Assembly (NCBI GenBank): GCA_031841125.1
Contig: JAJSSI010000022.1
Location: forward strand, 124,001-188,000
Origin: Acanthococcus lagerstroemiae
Lineage: Eukaryota; Arthropoda; Insecta; Hemiptera; Eriococcidae
DNA length: 64,000 nucleotides
Reading direction: 5' to 3'
Position numbers and translations under genes: made by a program. Positions 26,301 through 38,957 of this stretch are shown piece by piece (the first letter of the stretch is position 1; each line of letters starts with the position of its first letter). The notes under the pieces were generated by a model. That model saw nothing but the letters and a program-made list of their open reading frames with translations, was not told the DNA's origin and did no database searches.

Positions 26301-29300
26301 GACCGAAATTGACCAATTTTTCCAACTTTTTCGAGTGTATCTCGGAATCGGAGGGTCACCGCCAAATTTGAACACAAAATTCGAACTCAGCATAAAAAAT
26401 TGAGTTGAAAACAGTCTTTATTTCAAAATTTTTGATTTTTTCGAATTTTGAAATTTCTCCATACTATACATCATGTCTTTTTTGGGCCGAAAAAATTTTC
26501 GGAGAGCTTCAGCGTCGGCGTTGGGGCTATACACTCATTTTTCGAGACGAATCCAAATCCGTTGTCAAAATTGAGCTACACGCATTTTTTGACCGAAATT
26601 GACCAATTTTTCCAACTTTTTCGAGTGTATCTCGGAATCGGAGGGTCACCGCCAAATTTGAACACAAAATTCGAACTCAGCATAAAAAATTGAGTTGAAA
26701 ACAGTCTTTAATTCAAAATTTTTGATTTTTTCGAATTTTGAAAATTTCTCCATACTATACATCATGTCTTTTTTGGGCCGAAAAAATTTTCGGAGAGCTT
26801 CAGCGTCGGCGTTGGGGCTATACACTCAGTTTTTCGAGACGAATCCAAATCCGTTGTCAAAATTGAGCTACACGCATTTTTTGACCGAAATTGACCAATT
26901 TTTCCAACTTTTTCGGGTGTATCTCGGAATCGGAGGGTCACCGCCAAATTTGAACACAAAATTCGAACTCAGCATAAAAAATTGAGTTGAAAACAGTCTT
27001 TAATTCAAAATTTTTGATTTTTTCGAATTTTGAAAATTTCTCCATACTATACATCATGTCTTTTTTGGGCCGAAAAAATTTTCGGAGAGCTTCAGCGTCG
27101 GCGTTGGGGCTATACACTCAGTTTTTCGAGACGAATCCAAATCCGTTGTCAAAATTGAGCTACACGCATTTTTTGACCGAAATTGACCAATTTTTCCAAC
27201 TTTTTCGGGTGTATCTCGGAATCGGAGGGTCACCGCCAAATTTGAACACAAAATTCGAACTCAGCATAAAAAATTTAGTTGAACACAGTCTTTAATTCAA
27301 AATTTTTGATTTTTTCGAATTTTGAAAATTTCTCCATACTATACATCATGTCTTTTTTGGGCCGAAAAAATTTTCGGAGAGCTTCAGCGTCGGCGTTGGG
27401 GCTATACACTCAATTTTTCGAGACGAATCCAAATCCGTTGTCAAAATTGAGCTACACGCATTTTTTGACCGAAATTGACCAATTTTTCCAACTTTTTCGA
27501 GTGTATCTCGGAATCGGAGGGTCACCGCCAAATTTGAACACAAAATTCGAACTCAGCATAAAAAATTGAGTTGAAAACAGTCTTTAATTCAAAATTTTTG
27601 ATTTTTTCGAATTTTGAAAATTTCTCCATACTATACATCATGTCTTTTTTGGGCCGAAAAAATTTTCGGAGAGCTTCAGCGTCGGCGTTGGGGCTATACA
27701 CTCAATTTTTCGGGACGAATCCAAATCCGTTGTCAAAATTGAGCTACACGCATTTTTTGACCGAAATTGACCAATTTTTCCAACTTTTTCGAGTGTATCT
27801 CGGAATCGGAGGGTCACCGCCAAATTTGAACACAAAATTCGAACTCAGCATAAAAAATTGAGTTGAAAACAGTCTTTTATTCAAATTTTTGATTTTTTCG
27901 AATTTTGAAAATTTCTCCATACTATACATCATGTCTTTTTTGGGCCGAAAAAATTTTCGGAGAGCTTCAGCGTCGGCGTTGGGGCTATACACTCAATTTT
28001 TCGAGACGAATCCAAATCCGTTGTCAAAATTGAGCTACACGCATTTTTTGACCGAAATTGACCAATTTTTTCCAACTTTTTCGAGTGTATCTCGGAATCG
28101 GAGGGTCACCGCCAAATTTGAACACAAAATTCGAACTCAGCATAAAAAATTGAGTTGAAAACAGTCTTTAATTCAAAATTTTTGATTTTTTCGAATTTTG
28201 AAAATTTCTCCATACTATATACATCATGTCTTTTTTGGGCCGAAAAAATTTTCGGAGAGCTTCAGCGTCGGCGTTGGGGCTATACACTCATTTTTCGAGA
28301 CGAATCCAAATCGTTGTCAAAATTGAGCTACACGCATTTTTTGACCGAAATTGACCAATTTTTCCAACTTTTTCGAGTGTATCTCGGAATCGGAGGGTCA
28401 CCGCCAAATTTGAACACAAAATTCGAACTCAGCATAAAAAATTGAGTTGAAAACAGTCTTTAATTCAAAATTTTTGATTTTTTCGAATTTTGAAAATTTC
28501 TCCATACTATACATCATGTCTTTTTTGGGCCGAAAAAATTTTCGGAGAGCTTCAGCGTCGGCGTTGGGGCTATACACTCAATTTTTCGAGACGAATCCAA
28601 ATCCGTTGTCAAAATTGAGCTACACGCATTTTTTGACCGAAATTGACCAATTTTTCCAACTTTTTCGAGTGTATCTCGGAATCGGAGGGTCACCGCCAAA
28701 TTTGAACACAAAATTCGAACTCAGCATAAAAAATTGAGTTGAAAACAGTCTTTAATTCAAAATTTTTGATTTTTTCGAATTTTGAAAATTTCTCCATACT
28801 ATACATCATGTCTTTTTTGGGCCGAAAAAATTTTCGGAGAGCTTCAGCGTCGGCGTTGGGGCTATACACTCAGTTTTTCGAGACGAATCCAAATCCGTTG
28901 TCAAAATTGAGCTACACGCATTTTTTGACCGAAATTGACCAATTTTTCCAACTTTTTCGAGTGTATCTCGGAATCGGAGGGTCACCGCCAAATTTGAACA
29001 CAAAATTCGAACTCAGCATAAAAATTGAGTTGAACACAGTCTTTAATTCAAAATTTTTGATTTTTTCGAATTTTGAAAATTTCTCCATACTATACATCAT
29101 GTCTTTTTTGGGCCGAAAAAATTTTCGGAGAGCTTCAGCGTCGGCGTTGGGGCTATACACTCAGTTTTTCGAGACGAATCCAAATCCGTTGTCAAAATTG
29201 AGCTACACGCATTTTTTGACCGAAATTGACCAATTTTTCCAACTTTTTCGAGTGTATCTCGGAATCGGAGGGTCACCGCCAAATTTGAACACAAAATTCG

Positions 29301-32300
29301 AACTCTGCATAAAAAATTGAGTTGAACACAGTCTTTAATTCAAAATTTTTGATTTTTTCGAATTTTGAAAATTTCTCCATACTATACATCATGTCTTTTT
29401 TGGGCCGAAAAAATTTTCGGAGAGCTTCAGCGTCGGCGTTGGGGCTATACACTCAATTTTTCGAGACGAATCCAAATCCGTTGTCAAAATTGAGCTACAC
29501 GCATTTTTTGACCGAAATTGACCAATTTTTCCAACTTTTTCGAGTGTATCTCGGAATCGGAGGGTCACCGCCAAATTTGAACACAAAATTCGAACTCTGC
29601 ATAAAAAATTGAGTTGGAAACAGTCTTTAATTCAAAATTTTTGATTTTTTCAAATTTTGAAAATTTCTCCATACTATACATCATGTCTTTTTTGGGCCGA
29701 AAAAATTTTCGGAGAGCTTCAGCGTCGGCGTTGGGGCTATACACTCAGTTTTTCGAGACGAATCCAAATCCGTTGTCAAAATTGAGCTACACGCATTTTT
29801 TGACCGAAATTGACCAATTTTTCCAACTTTTTCGAGTGTATCTCGGAATCGGAGGGTCACCGCCAAATTTGAACACAAAATTCGAACTCAGCATAAAAAA
29901 TTGAGTTGAAAACAGTCTTTAATTCAAAATTTTTGATTTTTTCGAATTTTGAAAATTTCTCCATACTATACATCATGTCTTTTTTGGGCCGAAAAAATTT
30001 TCGGAGAGCTTCAGCGTCGGCGTTGGGGCTATACACTCAATTTTTCGAGACGAATCCAAATCCGTTGTCAAAATTGAGCTACACGCATTTTTTGACCGAA
30101 ATTGACCAATTTTTCCAACTTTTTCGAGTGTATCTCGGAATCGGAGGGTCACCGCCAAATTTGAACACAAAATTCGAACTCAGCATAAAAAATTGAGTTG
30201 AAAACAGTCTTTTATTCAAAATTTTTGATTTTTTCGAATTTTGAAAATTTCTCCATACTATACATCATGTCTTTTTTGGGCCGAAAAAATTTTCGGAGAG
30301 CTTCAGCGTCGGCGTTGGGGCTATACACTCAATTTTTCGAGACGAATCCAAATCCGTTGTCAAAATTGAGCTACACGCATTTTTTGACCGAAATTGACCA
30401 ATTTTTCCAACTTTTTCGAGTGTATCTCGGAATCGGAGGGTCACCGCCAAATTTGAACACAAAATTCGAACTCAGCATAAAAAATTGAGTTGAAAACAGT
30501 CTTTAATTCAAAATTTTTGATTTTTTCGAATTTTGAAAATTTCTCCATACTATACATCATGTCTTTTTTGGGCCGAAAAAATTTTCGGAGAGCTTCAGCG
30601 TCGGCGTTGGGGCTATACACTCAATTTTTCGAGACGAATCCAAATCCGTTGTCAAAATTGAGCTACACGCATTTTTTGACCGAAATTGACCAATTTTTCC
30701 AACTTTTTCGAGTGTATCTCGGAATCGGAGGGTCACCGCCAAATTTGAACACAAAATTCGAACTCAGCATAAAAAATTGAGTTGAAAACAGTCTTTAATT
30801 CAAAATTTTTGATTTTTTCGAATTTTGAAAATTTCTCCATACTATACATCATGTCTTTTTTGGGCCGAAAAAATTTTCGGAGAGCTTCAGCGTCGGCGTT
30901 GGGGCTATACACTCAGTTTTTCGAGACGAATCCAAATCCGTTGTCAAAATTGAGCTACACGCATTTTTTGACCGAAATTGACCAATTTTTCCAACTTTTT
31001 CGAGTGTATCTCGGAATCGGAGGGTCACCGCCAAATTTGAACACAAAATTCGAACTCAGCATAAAAAATTGAGTTGAAAACAGTCTTTAATTCAAAATTT
31101 TTGATTTTTTCGAATTTTGAAAATTTCTCCATACTATACATCATGTCTTTTTTGGCCGAAAAAATTTTCGGAGAGCTTCAGCGTCGGCGTTGGGGCTATA
31201 CACTCAATTTTTCGAGACGAATCCAAATCCGTTGTCAAAATTGAGCTACACGCATTTTTTGACCGAAATTGACCAATTTTTCCAACTTTTTCGAGTGTAT
31301 CTCGGAATCGGAGGGTCACCGCCAAATTTGAACACAAAATTCGAACTCAGCATAAAAAATTGAGTTGAAAACAGTCTTTAATTCAAAATTTTTGATTTTT
31401 TCGAATTTTGAAAATTTCTCCATACTATACATCATGTCTTTTTTGGGCCGAAAAAATTTTCGGAGAGCTTCAGCGTCGGCGTTGGGGCTATACACTCAAT
31501 TTTTCGAGACGAATCCAAATCCGTTGTCAAAATTGAGCTACACGCATTTTTTGACCGAAATTGACCAATTTTTCCAACTTTTTCGAGTGTATCTCGGAAT
31601 CGGAGGGTCACCGCCAAATTTGAACACAAAATTCGAACTCAGCATAAAAAATTGAGTTGAAAACAGTCTTTTATTCAAAATTTTTGATTTTTTCGAATTT
31701 TGAAAATTTCTCCATACTATACATCATGTCTTTTTTGGGCCGAAAAAATTTTCGGAGAGCTTCAGCGTCGGCGTTGGGGCTATACACTCAATTTTTCGAG
31801 ACGAATCCAAATCCGTTGTCAAAATTGAGCTACACGCATTTTTTGACCGAAATTGACCAATTTTTCCAACTTTTTCGAGTGTATCTCGGAATCGGAGGGT
31901 CACCGCCAAATTTGAACACAAAATTCGAACTCAGCATAAAAAATTGAGTTGAAAACAGTCTTTAATTCAAAATTTTTGATTTTTTCGAATTTTGAAAATT
32001 TCTCCATACTATACATCATGTCTTTTTTGGGCCGAAAAAATTTTCGGAGAGCTTCAGCGTCGGCGTTGGGGCTATACACTCAGTTTTTCGAGACGAATCC
32101 AAATCCGTTGTCAAAATTGAGCTACACGCATTTTTTGACCGAAATTGACCAATTTTTCCAACTTTTTCGAGTGTATCTCGGAATCGGAGGGTCACCGCCA
32201 AATTTGAACACAAAATTCGAACTCAGCATAAAAAATTGAGTTGAAAACAGTCTTTAATTCAAAATTTTTGATTTTTTCGAATTTTGAAAATTTCTCCATA

Positions 32301-33993
32301 CTATACATCATGTCTTTTTTGGGCCGAAAAAATTTTCGGAGAGCTTCAGCGTCGGCGTTGGGGCTATACACTCAATTTTTCGAGACGAATCCAAATCCGT
32401 TGTCAAAATTGAGCTACACGCATTTTTTGACCGAAATTGACCAATTTTTCCAACTTTTTCGAGTGTATCTCGGAATCGGAGGGTCACCGCCAAATTTGAA
32501 CACAAAATTCGAACTCAGCATAAAAAATTGAGTTGAAAACAGTCTTTAATTCAAAATTTTTGATTTTTTCGAATTTTGAAAATTTCTCCATACTATACAT
32601 CATGTCTTTTTTGGGCCGAAAAAATTTTCGGAGAGCTTCAGCGTCGGCGTTGGGGCTATACACTCAATTTTTCGAGACGAATCCAAATCCGTTGTCAAAA
32701 TTGAGCTACACGCATTTTTTGACCGAAATTGACCAATTTTTCCAACTTTTTCGAGTGTATCTCGGAATCGGAGGGTCACCGCCAAATTTGAACACAAAAT
32801 TCGAACTCAGCATAAAAAATTGAGTTGAAAACAGTCTTTATTCAGAATTTTTGATTTTTTCGAATTTTGAAAATGTCTCCATACTATACATCATGTCTTT
32901 TTTGGGCCGAAAAAATTTTCGGAGAGCTTCAGCGTCGGCGTTGGGGCTATACACTCAGTTTTTCGAGACGAATCCAAATCCGTTGTCAAAATTGAGCTAC
33001 ACGCATTTTTTGACCGAAATTGACCAATTTTTCCAACTTTTTCGAGTGTATCTCGGAATCGGAGGGTCACCGCCAAATTTGAACACAAAATTCGAACTCA
33101 GCATAAAAAATTGAGTTGAAAACAGTCTTTAATTCAAAATTTTTGATTTTTTCGAATTTTGAAAATTTCTCCATACTATACATCATGTCTTTTTTGGGCC
33201 GAAAAAATTTTCGGAGAGCTTCAGCGTCGGCGTTGGGGCTATACACTCAATTTTTCGAGACGAATCCAAATCCGTTGTCAAAATTGAGCTACACGCATTT
33301 TTTGACCGAAATTGACCAATTTTTCCAACTTTTTCGAGTGTATCTCGGAATCGGAGGGTCACCGCCAAATTTGAACACAAAATTCGAACTCAGCATAAAA
33401 AATTGAGTTGAAAACAGTCTTTAATTCAAAATTTTTGATTTTTTCGAATTTTGAAAATTTCTCCATACTATACATCATGTCTTTTTTGGGCCGAAAAAAT
33501 TTTCGGAGAGCTTCAGCGTCGGCGTTGGGGCTATACACTCAATTTTTCGAGACGAATCCAAATCCGTTGTCAAAATTGAGCTACACGCATTTTTTGACCG
33601 AAATTGACCAATTTTTCCAACTTTTTCGAGTGTATCTCGGAATCGGAGGGTCACCGCCAAATTTGAACACAAAATTCGAACTCAGCATAAAAAATTGAGT
33701 TGAAAACAGTCTTTAATTCAAAATTTTTGATTTTTTCGAATTTTGAAAATTTCTCCATACTATATACATCATGTCTTTTTTGGGCCGAAAAAATTTTCGG
33801 AGAGCTTCAGCGTCGGCGTTGGGGCTATACACTCAGTTTTTCGAGACGAATCCAAATCCGTTGTCAAAATTGAGCTACACGCATTTTTTGACCGAAATTG
33901 ACCAATTTTTCCAACTTTTTCGAGTGTATCTCGGAATCGGAGGGTCACCGCCAAATTTGAACACAAAATTCGAACTCAGCATAAAAAATTGAG
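23305..33993 (-). repeat. Right array, heterogeneous gap-proximal sub-block
   Basis: Copies here carry scattered indels and substitutions: an extra CT in TTCTCTCC near 23830, TTGACAATTT near 24562, TTCGATTTTG near 25569, a one-base loss in CTCATTTTTCG near 26537 and again near 28289, TATATACATC near 28216 and 33761, and GGCCGAAA with one G lost near 31154. Before 29620 it contains variants typical of the left array, such as TTTAGTTGAACACAG (near 23771, 24942 and 27270) and CTCTGCATAA (29306, 29598). Indels stop after 33770. Confidence 0.9.
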
Positions 33994-36900
33994 TTGAAAA
34001 CAGTCTTTAATTCAAAATTTTTGATTTTTTCGAATTTTGAAAATTTCTCCATACTATACATCATGTCTTTTTTGGGCCGAAAAAATTTTCGGAGAGCTTC
34101 AGCGTCGGCGTTGGGGCTATACACTCAATTTTTCGAGACGAATCCAAATCCGTTGTCAAAATTGAGCTACACGCATTTTTTGACCGAAATTGACCAATTT
34201 TTCCAACTTTTTCGAGTGTATCTCGGAATCGGAGGGTCACCGCCAAATTTGAACACAAAATTCGAACTCAGCATAAAAAATTGAGTTGAAAACAGTCTTT
34301 AATTCAAAATTTTTGATTTTTTCGAATTTTGAAAATTTCTCCATACTATACATCATGTCTTTTTTGGGCCGAAAAAATTTTCGGAGAGCTTCAGCGTCGG
34401 CGTTGGGGCTATACACTCAGTTTTTCGAGACGAATCCAAATCCGTTGTCAAAATTGAGCTACACGCATTTTTTGACCGAAATTGACCAATTTTTCCAACT
34501 TTTTCGAGTGTATCTCGGAATCGGAGGGTCACCGCCAAATTTGAACACAAAATTCGAACTCAGCATAAAAAATTGAGTTGAAAACAGTCTTTAATTCAAA
34601 ATTTTTGATTTTTTCGAATTTTGAAAATTTCTCCATACTATACATCATGTCTTTTTTGGGCCGAAAAAATTTTCGGAGAGCTTCAGCGTCGGCGTTGGGG
34701 CTATACACTCAGTTTTTCGAGACGAATCCAAATCCGTTGTCAAAATTGAGCTACACGCATTTTTTGACCGAAATTGACCAATTTTTCCAACTTTTTCGAG
34801 TGTATCTCGGAATCGGAGGGTCACCGCCAAATTTGAACACAAAATTCGAACTCAGCATAAAAAATTGAGTTGAAAACAGTCTTTAATTCAAAATTTTTGA
34901 TTTTTTCGAATTTTGAAAATTTCTCCATACTATACATCATGTCTTTTTTGGGCCGAAAAAATTTTCGGAGAGCTTCAGCGTCGGCGTTGGGGCTATACAC
35001 TCAGTTTTTCGAGACGAATCCAAATCCGTTGTCAAAATTGAGCTACACGCATTTTTTGACCGAAATTGACCAATTTTTCCAACTTTTTCGAGTGTATCTC
35101 GGAATCGGAGGGTCACCGCCAAATTTGAACACAAAATTCGAACTCAGCATAAAAAATTGAGTTGAAAACAGTCTTTAATTCAAAATTTTTGATTTTTTCG
35201 AATTTTGAAAATTTCTCCATACTATACATCATGTCTTTTTTGGGCCGAAAAAATTTTCGGAGAGCTTCAGCGTCGGCGTTGGGGCTATACACTCAGTTTT
35301 TCGAGACGAATCCAAATCCGTTGTCAAAATTGAGCTACACGCATTTTTTGACCGAAATTGACCAATTTTTCCAACTTTTTCGAGTGTATCTCGGAATCGG
35401 AGGGTCACCGCCAAATTTGAACACAAAATTCGAACTCAGCATAAAAAATTGAGTTGAAAACAGTCTTTAATTCAAAATTTTTGATTTTTTCGAATTTTGA
35501 AAATTTCTCCATACTATACATCATGTCTTTTTTGGGCCGAAAAAATTTTCGGAGAGCTTCAGCGTCGGCGTTGGGGCTATACACTCAGTTTTTCGAGACG
35601 AATCCAAATCCGTTGTCAAAATTGAGCTACACGCATTTTTTGACCGAAATTGACCAATTTTTCCAACTTTTTCGAGTGTATCTCGGAATCGGAGGGTCAC
35701 CGCCAAATTTGAACACAAAATTCGAACTCAGCATAAAAAATTGAGTTGAAAACAGTCTTTAATTCAAAATTTTTGATTTTTTCGAATTTTGAAAATTTCT
35801 CCATACTATACATCATGTCTTTTTTGGGCCGAAAAAATTTTCGGAGAGCTTCAGCGTCGGCGTTGGGGCTATACACTCAATTTTTCGAGACGAATCCAAA
35901 TCCGTTGTCAAAATTGAGCTACACGCATTTTTTGACCGAAATTGACCAATTTTTCCAACTTTTTCGAGTGTATCTCGGAATCGGAGGGTCACCGCCAAAT
36001 TTGAACACAAAATTCGAACTCAGCATAAAAAATTGAGTTGAAAACAGTCTTTAATTCAAAATTTTTGATTTTTTCGAATTTTGAAAATTTCTCCATACTA
36101 TACATCATGTCTTTTTTGGGCCGAAAAAATTTTCGGAGAGCTTCAGCGTCGGCGTTGGGGCTATACACTCAATTTTTCGAGACGAATCCAAATCCGTTGT
36201 CAAAATTGAGCTACACGCATTTTTTGACCGAAATTGACCAATTTTTCCAACTTTTTCGAGTGTATCTCGGAATCGGAGGGTCACCGCCAAATTTGAACAC
36301 AAAATTCGAACTCAGCATAAAAAATTGAGTTGAAAACAGTCTTTAATTCAAAATTTTTGATTTTTTCGAATTTTGAAAATTTCTCCATACTATACATCAT
36401 GTCTTTTTTGGGCCGAAAAAATTTTCGGAGAGCTTCAGCGTCGGCGTTGGGGCTATACACTCAATTTTTCGAGACGAATCCAAATCCGTTGTCAAAATTG
36501 AGCTACACGCATTTTTTGACCGAAATTGACCAATTTTTCCAACTTTTTCGAGTGTATCTCGGAATCGGAGGGTCACCGCCAAATTTGAACACAAAATTCG
36601 AACTCAGCATAAAAAATTGAGTTGAAAACAGTCTTTAATTCAAAATTTTTGATTTTTTCGAATTTTGAAAATTTCTCCATACTATACATCATGTCTTTTT
36701 TGGGCCGAAAAAATTTTCGGAGAGCTTCAGCGTCGGCGTTGGGGCTATACACTCAGTTTTTCGAGACGAATCCAAATCCGTTGTCAAAATTGAGCTACAC
36801 GCATTTTTTGACCGAAATTGACCAATTTTTCCAACTTTTTCGAGTGTATCTCGGAATCGGAGGGTCACCGCCAAATTTGAACACAAAATTCGAACTCAGC

Positions 36901-38665
36901 ATAAAAAATTGAGTTGAAAACAGTCTTTAATTCAAAATTTTTGATTTTTTCGAATTTTGAAAATTTCTCCATACTATACATCATGTCTTTTTTGGGCCGA
37001 AAAAATTTTCGGAGAGCTTCAGCGTCGGCGTTGGGGCTATACACTCAATTTTTCGAGACGAATCCAAATCCGTTGTCAAAATTGAGCTACACGCATTTTT
37101 TGACCGAAATTGACCAATTTTTCCAACTTTTTCGAGTGTATCTCGGAATCGGAGGGTCACCGCCAAATTTGAACACAAAATTCGAACTCAGCATAAAAAA
37201 TTGAGTTGAAAACAGTCTTTAATTCAAAATTTTTGATTTTTTCGAATTTTGAAAATTTCTCCATACTATACATCATGTCTTTTTTGGGCCGAAAAAATTT
37301 TCGGAGAGCTTCAGCGTCGGCGTTGGGGCTATACACTCAGTTTTTCGAGACGAATCCAAATCCGTTGTCAAAATTGAGCTACACGCATTTTTTGACCGAA
37401 ATTGACCAATTTTTCCAACTTTTTCGAGTGTATCTCGGAATCGGAGGGTCACCGCCAAATTTGAACACAAAATTCGAACTCAGCATAAAAAATTGAGTTG
37501 AAAACAGTCTTTAATTCAAAATTTTTGATTTTTTCGAATTTTGAAAATTTCTCCATACTATACATCATGTCTTTTTTGGGCCGAAAAAATTTTCGGAGAG
37601 CTTCAGCGTCGGCGTTGGGGCTATACACTCAATTTTTCGAGACGAATCCAAATCCGTTGTCAAAATTGAGCTACACGCATTTTTTGACCGAAATTGACCA
37701 ATTTTTCCAACTTTTTCGAGTGTATCTCGGAATCGGAGGGTCACCGCCAAATTTGAACACAAAATTCGAACTCAGCATAAAAAATTGAGTTGAAAACAGT
37801 CTTTAATTCAAAATTTTTGATTTTTTCGAATTTTGAAAATTTCTCCATACTATACATCATGTCTTTTTTGGGCCGAAAAAATTTTCGGAGAGCTTCAGCG
37901 TCGGCGTTGGGGCTATACACTCAATTTTTCGAGACGAATCCAAATCCGTTGTCAAAATTGAGCTACACGCATTTTTTGACCGAAATTGACCAATTTTTCC
38001 AACTTTTTCGAGTGTATCTCGGAATCGGAGGGTCACCGCCAAATTTGAACACAAAATTCGAACTCAGCATAAAAAATTGAGTTGAAAACAGTCTTTAATT
38101 CAAAATTTTTGATTTTTTCGAATTTTGAAAATTTCTCCATACTATACATCATGTCTTTTTTGGGCCGAAAAAATTTTCGGAGAGCTTCAGCGTCGGCGTT
38201 GGGGCTATACACTCAATTTTTCGAGACGAATCCAAATCCGTTGTCAAAATTGAGCTACACGCATTTTTTGACCGAAATTGACCAATTTTTCCAACTTTTT
38301 CGAGTGTATCTCGGAATCGGAGGGTCACCGCCAAATTTGAACACAAAATTCGAACTCAGCATAAAAAATTGAGTTGAAAACAGTCTTTAATTCAAAATTT
38401 TTGATTTTTTCGAATTTTGAAAATTTCTCCATACTATACATCATGTCTTTTTTGGGCCGAAAAAATTTTCGGAGAGCTTCAGCGTCGGCGTTGGGGCTAT
38501 ACACTCAATTTTTCGAGACGAATCCAAATCCGTTGTCAAAATTGAGCTACACGCATTTTTTGACCGAAATTGACCAATTTTTCCAACTTTTTCGAGTGTA
38601 TCTCGGAATCGGAGGGTCACCGCCAAATTTGAACACAAAATTCGAACTCAGCATAAAAAATTGAG

Positions 38666-38956
38666 TTGAAAACAGTCTTTAATTCAAAATTTTTGATTTT
38701 TTCGAATTTTGAAAATTTCTCCATACTATACATCATGTCTTTTTTGGGCCGAAAAAATTTTCGGAGAGCTTCAGCGTCGGCGTTGGGGCTATACACTCAG
38801 TTTTTCGAGACGAATCCAAATCCGTTGTCAAAATTGAGCTACACGCATTTTTTGACCGAAATTGACCAATTTTTCCAACTTTTTCGAGTGTATCTCGGAA
38901 TCGGAGGGTCACCGCCAAATTTGAACACAAAATTCGAACTCAGCATAAAAAATTGA
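38666..38956 (+). other. Open frame spanning the monomer (representative; probably non-coding)
   Basis: In the right-array orientation one frame stays open for 96 codons, from TTG at 38666 to a stop, almost the full unit. The first ATG in the frame gives only 73 residues (a protein beginning MSFLGRKNF and ending in SIKN). Because 292 is not a multiple of three, the frame shifts in each new copy; in 291-bp copies it runs on into the next, giving frames of about 193 codons (14531-15112, 18029-18610, 28739-29320). I recognise no domain, signal peptide or known family. Many copies are frame-broken (near 4211, 8592, 9064 and 26537). I treat it as an incidental frame. Confidence 0.6.
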
Positions 38957-38957
38957 G
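38666..38957 (-). repeat. Representative consensus monomer (292 bp)
   Basis: This unit matches the majority form of the distal right array, with the arbitrary start set at TTGAAAACAGTC. Counted on a unit of the same type at 40141-40432, composition is 56 C and 51 G in 292 bases (36.6% GC) with 16 CpG, about 1.6 times the number expected from base composition. Its GC is concentrated in a central part (GGGCCG, GCGTCGGCGTTGGGG) flanked by A/T-tract DNA. I see no internal duplication, so the 292-bp unit does not look like a dimer or trimer of a smaller satellite. Confidence 0.92.
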
